A stretch of DNA of 7,443 nucleotides from M55B132 sp964508895 (GTDB lineage Bacteria > Bacteroidota > Bacteroidia > Bacteroidales > B18-G4). The DNA lies in contig CAZDWF010000152.1 of assembly GCA_964508895.1 (NCBI GenBank), positions 1 to 7,443 on the forward strand, written 5' to 3'. A model generated the notes under the pieces. The model worked only from the letters and a program-made list of their open reading frames with translations, did no database searches and had not been told where the DNA came from. How positions within the stretch are numbered: position 1 is the first letter of the stretch; each line of letters begins with the position of its first letter. Shown one piece after another: positions 1 to 4,797 of this stretch. Position numbers and translations under genes: made by a program.

Positions 1-2
1 GA

Positions 3-590
3 CTAACCGCTTCATTGACACTTGCCTGAAATGGTATTGAAAGCGGTAATGTGGAAAGGTTTACTGCTTTCCTGCATATTCAGGCAGCTTATAATATTGA
101 CTTTTCAAAAAGTTTTGGAATATATACAGGTGGAGCTATCAGGAATGTTGGTTTTATTTATGATCTCCCTCAATCGGAAGAGAGATATAAATACAGGACT
201 TATAACCTGGGTATACCTGCTGGTATTAAAATAGGTAATATGACAGGATCATTTATTTATGCAGGATATGAAGTTGAATTCCCATTTAATTATAAGGAAA
301 AGAGAATTAAAAATGAGGTGAAGCAGGAAAAGTTCAGTATATGGTTTTCGAATCGTGTGGTGAAAATAGCTCATGGACCTTTTGTTGGATTACAGCTGCC
401 ATTTGGATTGAATCTCAAATTCAAATATTACCTGAATAATTTCTTTAATAAGGATTTTGTAGTGCTTGATGCTAAGAATCAACCCACAAAACCCTATAAT
501 TTTGATGTTAACCTATTTTATGTTTCCCTGAGTTTTAATATTTTCAGGGATAAAAACATTTATTACAAAGTGGATGGTGTGTGGAATTAG
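3..590 (+). pseudogene. outer-membrane beta-barrel protein, N-terminally incomplete, possibly disrupted
   Basis: The readable part begins after a TGA at 27-29; the first possible start is GTG at 51, giving 179 residues to the TAG at 588-590. The protein has alternating aromatic and glycine strands typical of a small porin-like beta-barrel of the Bacteroidota outer membrane, for example FTAFLHIQAAY, FGIYTGGAIRNVGFIYDLP, FIYAGYEVEFPF and VNLFYVSLSFNIF near the C-terminus. No signal peptide is present, and a barrel protein needs one, so the true N-terminus must lie left of the window. Codons 3-26 in the same frame read LTASLTLA and 30-50 read NGIESGN, which are plausible barrel sequence on both sides of the TGA. 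This suggests a nonsense mutation, a nearby frameshift or a sequence error rather than a real GTG start. The alternative is an unusual internal restart. The barrel type is well supported; the exact family and the broken state are inference. Confidence 0.55.
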
Positions 591-622
591 AGTTCGTAGT
601 TCGTAGTTCTTAGTTCGTAGAG
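591..622 (+). repeat. left inverted arm, 7-bp tandem repeats
   Basis: The arm consists of four consecutive heptamers (AGTTCGT, AGTTCGT, AGTTCTT, AGTTCGT) followed by AGAG. It is the reverse complement of 1175-1206 except for one position: the right arm carries an A at 1201 where perfect pairing to G596 would need a C. Because the period is 7 and each unit boundary forms TAG (597, 604, 611, 618), the arm presents stop codons in all three rightward frames. The arm cannot fold well on itself; it pairs only with its partner arm. Confidence 0.9.
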
Positions 623-785
623 ATGCTCTAATAAACTTTATCTGAAACTGATATCTTACAATTCTGAATAATTTGTTTTGTTTTTAGAACTATTGATCAC
701 GTAGTGACATAATTGCTTTTGCATTTATTATTGAAATTACCTGCTTTATCTAAGGAACAATGCTCCTTCATTTTTATAAAGTAAT
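623..785 (+). other. AT-rich leader of the four-helix-bundle gene
   Basis: These 163 bases between the left arm and the ATG contain no supportable ORF. Two short inverted repeats are visible: TCAC-GTA-GTGA at 697-707, and AAGGA/TCCTT at 752-768 with a 7-nt loop, followed by a short T run that ends 9-10 bases before the start codon. A partial -7-like TAATTTG occurs at 669-675 without a matching upstream TTTG, so no promoter can be called with confidence. The hairpin at 752-768 could affect translation of the downstream gene or be a weak attenuator; this is speculation. Confidence 0.4.
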
Positions 786-1151
786 ATGGAAGAAAAATTT
801 GCTTTTAAAAGATTGAAGGTTTGGAATAAGAGTGTTTTACTATTTGAGATAGTCTTTAATTCAATCGATAAAGACAAACTAGTTAAATCATACCGACTCA
901 AGGAACAGCTATACTCCTGTACATCATCTATTCCTATGAATATCGCAGAAGGTGCAGGCAGATATTCAAAAAAGGAGTTCGCACATTTCTTATTTATTGC
1001 CAGAGGGTCATTATTTGAAATGCTTACCCTAATTCACATTTATAAAAACATGAAAATGATTAATGAAGGAGATTATAATAATATTAATGACAAAGCATTT
1101 GAGTTAGTGAAAATGCTCAACAAGCTAATTTCTAGCATAAAACAAAACTAA
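786..1151 (+). CDS. four-helix-bundle protein (23S rRNA intervening-sequence / S23 family)
   Basis: The 121-residue product matches the four-helix-bundle family TIGR02436, usual length about 115-130, so it is full length. Signature parts are FKRLKVWNKSVLLFEIVF in helix 1 (residues 7-24), YRLKEQLYSCTSSIPMNIAE in helix 2 (36-55), the conserved SIPxNIAEGxGRxSxKEF segment (48-65), FLFIARGSLFEMLTLI in helix 3 (68-83), and a final helix FELVKMLNKLISSI (105-118). The protein is basic and presumed cytoplasmic. Family members are encoded in 23S rRNA intervening sequences, and a relative, Avd, is the accessory protein of diversity-generating retroelements, where it binds the reverse transcriptase and nucleic acid. 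No biochemical role can be assigned here. ATG at 786 gives the family-typical N-terminus and follows an AT-rich stretch without a Shine-Dalgarno. The gene is the only cargo between the two inverted arms. Confidence 0.93.
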   Translation: MEEKFAFKRLKVWNKSVLLFEIVFNSIDKDKLVKSYRLKEQLYSCTSSIPMNIAEGAGRYSKKEFAHFLFIARGSLFEMLTLIHIYKNMKMINEGDYNNINDKAFELVKMLNKLISSIKQN

Positions 1152-1174
1152 AAATACAACAGCTAGCTTTGCAA

Positions 1175-1206
1175 CTCTACGAACTAAGAACTACGAACTA
1201 AGAACT
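1175..1206 (-). repeat. right inverted arm, 7-bp tandem repeats
   Basis: Read on the + strand the arm is CTCT followed by four heptamers ACGAACT, AAGAACT, ACGAACT, AAGAACT (1179-1206). Its first 26 bases are a perfect reverse complement of 597-622, then one mismatch and five further matches to 591-595. Read leftward it also gives TAG stops in all three frames. The next base is A1207 and then the stop codon of the DUF2141 gene. Confidence 0.9.
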
Positions 1207-1207
1207 A

Positions 1208-1651
1208 TTATTGAATGTTTATAGTGATCACCAATTGCTTTGTATTCACTTCAAACTTTGCATCCTCCCATCTTGCCGGTCCGAACATTCCTTTGGCATC
1301 GTTTGAAAATCCATAATCCTCAGAAGGTATTCCAAATGAGTTGAGATCGAGGATTTTATTACCGTTTTTATCATGATATATCTTCACAGCATAGGTTCCA
1401 TAAGGTATATTCCTGAATGTATATTCGGTTTTCTTCTTCTTAATGAATGCTGAATCTTGCCTGAAACTATCACCTCTTGATTCATATTCAGCTTTAGAGT
1501 TGGACAACGCAATCTGAATACTTCCTTTGTTATTTTTAATATTCCTGACCTTAACTGTTAAATCACAGGTTTTCTCTTCCTGTGAAAATACTTTATTGGA
1601 ATTGAATAGAATTATTGATGCTATGAATAGAATAGATAGTATTGTTCTCAT
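1208..1651 (-). CDS. DUF2141 domain-containing exported protein
   Basis: The 147-residue protein has an N-terminal signal peptide (residues 1 to about 23, MRTILSILFIASIILF then VFSQ), so it is exported to the periplasm or outer membrane. The rest is one DUF2141 domain (PF09912), a small beta-sandwich of unknown function. Visible family marks are LTVKVRNIKNNKGSIQIAL (31-49), FRNIPYGTYAVKIYHDKNGN (79-98), and FGIPSEDYGFSNDAKGMFGP (106-125) followed by WEDAKF. The HDxNGN segment resembles a calcium-binding loop, but metal binding is not shown. Length is normal for the family. It is transcribed leftward, divergent from the MarR-GNAT gene and convergent with the left barrel gene; its stop codon lies one base from the cassette's right arm. 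A degenerate -7-like element (TACTTTCG on the minus strand, 1685-1692) lies about 35 bases upstream of the ATG. Confidence 0.9.
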   Translation of the reverse strand: MRTILSILFIASIILFNSNKVFSQEEKTCDLTVKVRNIKNNKGSIQIALSNSKAEYESRGDSFRQDSAFIKKKKTEYTFRNIPYGTYAVKIYHDKNGNKILDLNSFGIPSEDYGFSNDAKGMFGPARWEDAKFEVNTKQLVITINIQ

Positions 1652-1737
1652 CAGTTGAATTATATGAAATTATAATATGTAACACGAAAGTAGTAATTTT
1701 CTTATTTAATATTTATTTTACATAATTATAAACCCCA

Positions 1738-1753
1738 TGTTCGTTTGCGAACA
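1738..1753. promoter_or_regulatory. 16-bp inverted repeat, possible operator
   Basis: TGTTCG-TTTG-CGAACA is a perfect 6-bp inverted repeat with a 4-base spacer in the divergent intergenic region. It lies about 30 bases upstream of the -33 element for the MarR-GNAT gene and about 87 bases upstream of the DUF2141 start. The size and symmetry suit a dimeric winged-helix regulator, but the binding protein is unknown. Confidence 0.4.
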
Positions 1754-1785
1754 AAAATTGTGCAGTTTTGTACATTTAAATAATA

Positions 1786-1817
1786 TTTGGCATTCGGTAA
1801 TTCGTTATATAATTTTG
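1786..1817 (+). promoter_or_regulatory. Bacteroidetes-type promoter for the MarR-GNAT / S41 operon
   Basis: TTTG at 1786-1789 is separated by 20 bases from TAATTTTG at 1810-1817, an exact match to the Bacteroidetes primary sigma pattern TTTG-N19-21-TAnnTTTG. Transcription would start near 1824, leaving a leader of about 55 bases before ATG 1880. This is the best promoter in the window. Confidence 0.65.
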
Positions 1818-1861
1818 AATTACAAAAACTTAGAGCTTTGGCATAGTCTTAGTAATAATAT

Positions 1862-1875
1862 TGTAAGTACTTACA
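1862..1875. promoter_or_regulatory. 14-bp perfect palindrome next to the start codon, candidate autoregulatory operator
   Basis: TGTAAGTACTTACA is a perfect palindrome ending four bases before ATG 1880. It lies downstream of the predicted promoter, inside the leader, where a bound repressor would block elongation. MarR-family proteins commonly bind short palindromes near their own promoters, so the product of the following gene is the natural candidate; this is inference. Confidence 0.45.
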
Positions 1876-1879
1876 CAAT

Positions 1880-2839
1880 ATGAGTTTTATAAGAGATCTT
1901 GAAATGATGGCTTTTGGAAGCCGTATGAAGAATTTTACGGATACTTTAATGCGTGATGTAGCCAGAATCTATAAAGACCTGGATGTAGATTTTGAGCCAA
2001 GATGGTTTACCTTTTTTTTGTTATTATGGAAGAGAGAAGAAGAAATACCTGTAACAAAGATAGCTGAGGAGCTCAATCAGTCACATCCTGCAATAATACA
2101 GGTAGCCAATATACTTGAGGAAAAAGGCTTGATACTGGCACGAACTGATGATACTGACCTCAGGAAACGTTTGGTTAGCCTTACAAAAAGAGGAAAGGAT
2201 CTTGCAGAAAAGATGTCGGTTACCTGGGAAGAGATTTGTAAAGCAACAGAAGATTATGTGTTTGAGATTGAACCAGATTTTCTAAAGATCATAAGTAAGC
2301 TGGAAGATTCGTATCAGGAATTTAGCTTATATGATAGGATTAAAAAGGGTCTGGTTAACAGAATTAAAGAGAATATAGAGATTATAAACTATGAGAATAA
2401 TTTCCAATTAGAGTTTCGCAGATTAAATCTTTTATGGATAGAGGAATATATCGGTTTAACGGATCATGATATTAAGATACTTAATGATCCGGAAAAAATG
2501 ATAACCAGCAAAGGTGGAACTATTTCACTTCTTAAACACAATGATGAAATTATTGGCTCTTTTGCTCTTGTCCCAGTGGGTGAAAATGATTGTGAACTCT
2601 GTAAGTTTACTGTAAAATATAATTTCAGAGGCATGGGCTTTGGTTCATTGCTTCTGAAGAATGCTTTACAAACAGCTAAAAATAAAGGATTTAACAGAAC
2701 TTACCTTTTTTCACATGAGAATTTAAAAGAAGCAACAGCACTCTATAAGAAATTTGGATTTAAAATTATAGATCAACCCCTGCAAATGTCAGATCCAACC
2801 GGAAGATGTTCATTTGTTATGGCAATTAATAATTACTAA
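1880..2839 (+). CDS. MarR-family regulator fused to GNAT N-acetyltransferase
   Basis: The 319-residue protein has two domains. Residues about 10-150 form a MarR-type winged helix: the HTH is VTKIAEELNQSHPAIIQVAN (58-77), followed by ILEEKGLI and a wing containing RTDDTDLRKRLVSLTKRGKD (88-107). Residues about 166-319 form a GNAT fold: motif A with FTVKYNFRGMGFGSLLLKNA (243-262), where RGMGFG (250-255) is the acetyl-CoA pyrophosphate loop, and motif B ENLKEATALYKKFGFK (280-295). This fusion is an established family, but its acceptor substrate is not evident. It probably works in the cytoplasm as a DNA-binding regulator, possibly sensing acetyl-CoA or acetylating a small molecule. It is the first gene of an operon with the S41 peptidase, 16 bp apart. 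A palindrome next to its start codon suggests autoregulation. Confidence 0.93.
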   Translation: MSFIRDLEMMAFGSRMKNFTDTLMRDVARIYKDLDVDFEPRWFTFFLLLWKREEEIPVTKIAEELNQSHPAIIQVANILEEKGLILARTDDTDLRKRLVSLTKRGKDLAEKMSVTWEEICKATEDYVFEIEPDFLKIISKLEDSYQEFSLYDRIKKGLVNRIKENIEIINYENNFQLEFRRLNLLWIEEYIGLTDHDIKILNDPEKMITSKGGTISLLKHNDEIIGSFALVPVGENDCELCKFTVKYNFRGMGFGSLLLKNALQTAKNKGFNRTYLFSHENLKEATALYKKFGFKIIDQPLQMSDPTGRCSFVMAINNY

Positions 2840-2855
2840 TTTATATATCAAAGTT

Positions 2856-4199
2856 ATGAAAGCTAGAATTTTATTTAAAAATGTAATCACTTACATAGTG
2901 GCAATGCTACTATTGTTGAGTTTTTCAAATGTACAATGTCAGGATGATGAATTTAAGCTTACCGAAGAGATTAAACTGCAGGTAATTGACACTTTAGCAG
3001 AAAAAACAAATAGTCTTTATGTATTTGAAGATCTTGCAAAAGAGATGACTAAAGTTATCCTGGATAATTATAAAAAAGGGAAATATTCTGAAATTGATGA
3101 CCCTGTTGAATTTGCTGCACAAATTACGCAGGATATGAGGTCTGCGAATAATGATAAGCATTTCAGCATTCAATATGCTCCTGAACTGATTATTGAAATA
3201 GAATCAACTGATGATAAAGATATACAGGAATATATAAAGAGAGAACTATTAAGATCTCAGAAAAGAAATTTTGCGTTTAAGGAAGTTGAAATACTCCCCG
3301 GGAATATAGGTTATTTGAGATTCGATCAATTCTATGATGCCAAAATTGCCGGTCAAACTGCTATTGCAGCTATGCAATTCTTATCTAATGCTGATGCTAT
3401 TATTTTTGATATGAGGTACAACGGAGGAGGTAGTCCTTCAATGATACAGCTCATCACAAGTTATTTATATGATGAAGATGAGGCCAGACATATAAATTCA
3501 TTTTATTTCAGGCCAACAGATGAATTTCAGCAATTTTGGACTTTACCGTATGTTCCCGGAACAAAGAATTCCGATGCCGATGTGTATGTATTAACTAGTG
3601 CGAGAACATTTTCAGCCGCTGAAGAATTTACATATAATTTGAAAAATATGGAACGGGCTACCATTGTTGGAGAAACAACAGGTGGAGGAGCACATCCGGT
3701 TGACATTGAAATATTAAGTGAGCAATTTCTTGTCCGCTTGCCAAAAGGAAGAGCTGTTAATCCGATAACTGAAACAAACTGGGAAGGTGTTGGAATTGAA
3801 CCTCATCATAAAGTTTCTGCAAAAGATGCAAAAGATTTTGCTTATAGCCTGGCATTGGGAAAAAGAATTGAAAAAGAGAAGAATGAGACCTGGAAAATAT
3901 ATTATAAATGGATAAATGATGCATTGGAAGCGAAAATGAATCCTGTAAAAATTGATTCTAAAGTATTAAAATCATATGCAGGGGATTATGGGCCAAGGAA
4001 GATCACATTTAAGGATGGAGCTATATATTATCAGAGGGAAGATCGGCCAAAAATGAAAATGATACCCATTAATGAAAATACTTTTATGTTTGAAGAAATT
4101 GAATACTTCCGTTTGAGAGTAGTAGAGGAAGATGGTAAAATTACTGGTGTTGAAGGAATTTACGATAATGGCAGGACGGATTTTAATCCAAAGTCCTGA
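2856..4199 (+). CDS. secreted S41-family peptidase (IRBP/tricorn-like, no PDZ)
   Basis: ATG 2856 is chosen over the in-frame ATG 2814 because it yields a signal peptide at the very N-terminus (residues 1 to about 28, hydrophobic core ITYIVAMLLLLSF) and avoids overlap with the preceding gene; the product has 447 residues. After a helical N-terminal domain (about 34-110) comes the S41 core. Marks are IGYLRFDQFYD (151-161), AIIFDMRYNGGGSPSMIQLI (181-200), VYVLTSARTFSAAEEFTYNL (243-262), in which S253 is the probable nucleophile, and VGETTGGGAHPV (271-282). No PDZ insertion is seen between the N-terminal domain and the core, as in the retinoid-binding-protein/tricorn-like branch. A C-terminal beta-rich segment (about 365-447) resembles the DUF3471-type appendage of many Bacteroidota hydrolases. 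It likely cleaves peptides in the periplasm. It shares an operon with the upstream regulator. Confidence 0.9.
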   Translation: MKARILFKNVITYIVAMLLLLSFSNVQCQDDEFKLTEEIKLQVIDTLAEKTNSLYVFEDLAKEMTKVILDNYKKGKYSEIDDPVEFAAQITQDMRSANNDKHFSIQYAPELIIEIESTDDKDIQEYIKRELLRSQKRNFAFKEVEILPGNIGYLRFDQFYDAKIAGQTAIAAMQFLSNADAIIFDMRYNGGGSPSMIQLITSYLYDEDEARHINSFYFRPTDEFQQFWTLPYVPGTKNSDADVYVLTSARTFSAAEEFTYNLKNMERATIVGETTGGGAHPVDIEILSEQFLVRLPKGRAVNPITETNWEGVGIEPHHKVSAKDAKDFAYSLALGKRIEKEKNETWKIYYKWINDALEAKMNPVKIDSKVLKSYAGDYGPRKITFKDGAIYYQREDRPKMKMIPINENTFMFEEIEYFRLRVVEEDGKITGVEGIYDNGRTDFNPKS

Positions 4200-4221
4200 T
4201 CATTAATTGGTTTGGTTAGTT

Positions 4222-4255
4222 AGGCCGCTTTCTTATCGTGAGCGGCCTGTTTTTT
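4222..4255 (+). terminator. intrinsic terminator of the MarR-GNAT / S41 operon
   Basis: AGGCCGCT (4222-4229) pairs perfectly with AGCGGCCT (4241-4248) around an 11-base loop, followed by GTTTTTT. It lies 23 bases after the S41 stop codon. The T run reaches the stop codon of the convergent gene at 4254-4256. On the opposite strand no T run follows, so termination should act only on rightward transcripts. Confidence 0.88.
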
Positions 4256-4781
4256 AACCACCGATAATATACATTTGAAAAGATATAATAATCTTTATCA
4301 CGGGTTCAAGTCCATAGAGCTCTTCTGAGTTCTCTGGCAGATCAATATCGGTAGTCATAATGAATTGCCGGAATCCCCTTCCACTTCCGGTATAATTCTT
4401 AATATCACAGTTAAACAATACAGGAGTGATTTTACCCCTGTTAGCAATATTAAGTTCCAGGGTGTAATTCTGATCAGTTTGTTTATTGTATATAATATCG
4501 TTTAATGGTAGTCTTCCTGCAATTTTGAACAGATCATCTTCTTCATTTGTTCGGGGCATCTTTTCCTCAGAGATCAGTCGGTTATTCTTCATATTGATTG
4601 CCATCTCAATATCTCCTGTCTCGTAGTTAAGTTTTACCATCAGATCCCTTGATTCTTTATGTATTTTTTCCCCATCACTAACACCAATAGTTTCAAATTT
4701 CTGATTTTTGACCTGTATCTGTTTCTGGCCAGAACCTGCAACAGAAATAAAGAGAATGATTATTATTAATTTGTATTTCAT
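4254..4781 (-). CDS. small exported protein of unknown function
   Basis: I do not recognise this gene with certainty. The start at 4781 is preferred over an upstream in-frame ATG at 4856 because it begins a clear signal peptide (MKYKLIIIILFISVAGSG) and leaves a 16-bp gap to the preceding gene rather than overlapping it. The 175-residue product is then exported. The mature part is beta-rich with alternating strands, for example YTLELNI (106-112), KITPVLFNCDI (117-127), GFRQFIMTTDIDL (136-148) and EPVIKIIISFQMYII (159-173). This pattern faintly recalls YceI-like lipocalin-type periplasmic proteins, but I cannot establish membership. No cysteine lipobox is present. Close spacing behind the FadL-like barrel gene suggests co-transcription and a shared envelope role. 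Confidence 0.75.
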   Translation of the reverse strand: MKYKLIIIILFISVAGSGQKQIQVKNQKFETIGVSDGEKIHKESRDLMVKLNYETGDIEMAINMKNNRLISEEKMPRTNEEDDLFKIAGRLPLNDIIYNKQTDQNYTLELNIANRGKITPVLFNCDIKNYTGSGRGFRQFIMTTDIDLPENSEELYGLEPVIKIIISFQMYIIGG

Positions 4782-4797
4782 GCTATGTATTTTAATA

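Larger units (their letters stand above)
591..1206. mobile_element. IVS-like cassette: inverted heptamer-repeat arms around a four-helix-bundle gene
   Basis: A 616-bp unit is bounded by two 32-nt arms (591-622 and 1175-1206) that are reverse complements at 31 of 32 positions. It encloses a single gene of the 23S rRNA intervening-sequence (S23, TIGR02436) protein family. Known 23S intervening sequences (for example in Leptospira and Coxiella) have the same plan: terminal inverted repeats that pair into a long stem around, in some cases, this type of ORF. Here the unit sits between two protein genes, not in rRNA. It starts directly after the stop codon of the left gene and ends one base before the stop codon of the convergent DUF2141 gene. 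No transposase, reverse transcriptase or clear target-site duplication is visible, so mobility is inferred from architecture only and any mobilising enzyme would have to act in trans. Confidence 0.55.

Noticed and set aside
22..234. Reading frame overlapping the barrel gene in another frame
   Set aside because: Its product has no recognisable features, and it overlaps the barrel frame, which has strong strand patterning.
786..1151. Avd of a diversity-generating retroelement
   Set aside because: The protein belongs to a related fold family, but there is no reverse transcriptase, template repeat or variable repeat in the window, and the motif set fits the S23/TIGR02436 branch.
786..1151. A real 23S rRNA intervening sequence
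   Set aside because: Flanking DNA encodes proteins on both sides; no rRNA sequence is present.
591..1206. CRISPR array or conventional insertion sequence
   Set aside because: The heptamers have no spacers between them, there are no cas genes, and the enclosed gene is a four-helix-bundle protein, not a transposase. No clear target-site duplication flanks the arms.
2814..2855. Upstream ATG extension of the S41 peptidase
   Set aside because: It overlaps the end of the preceding gene and would bury the signal peptide 14 residues inside the protein.
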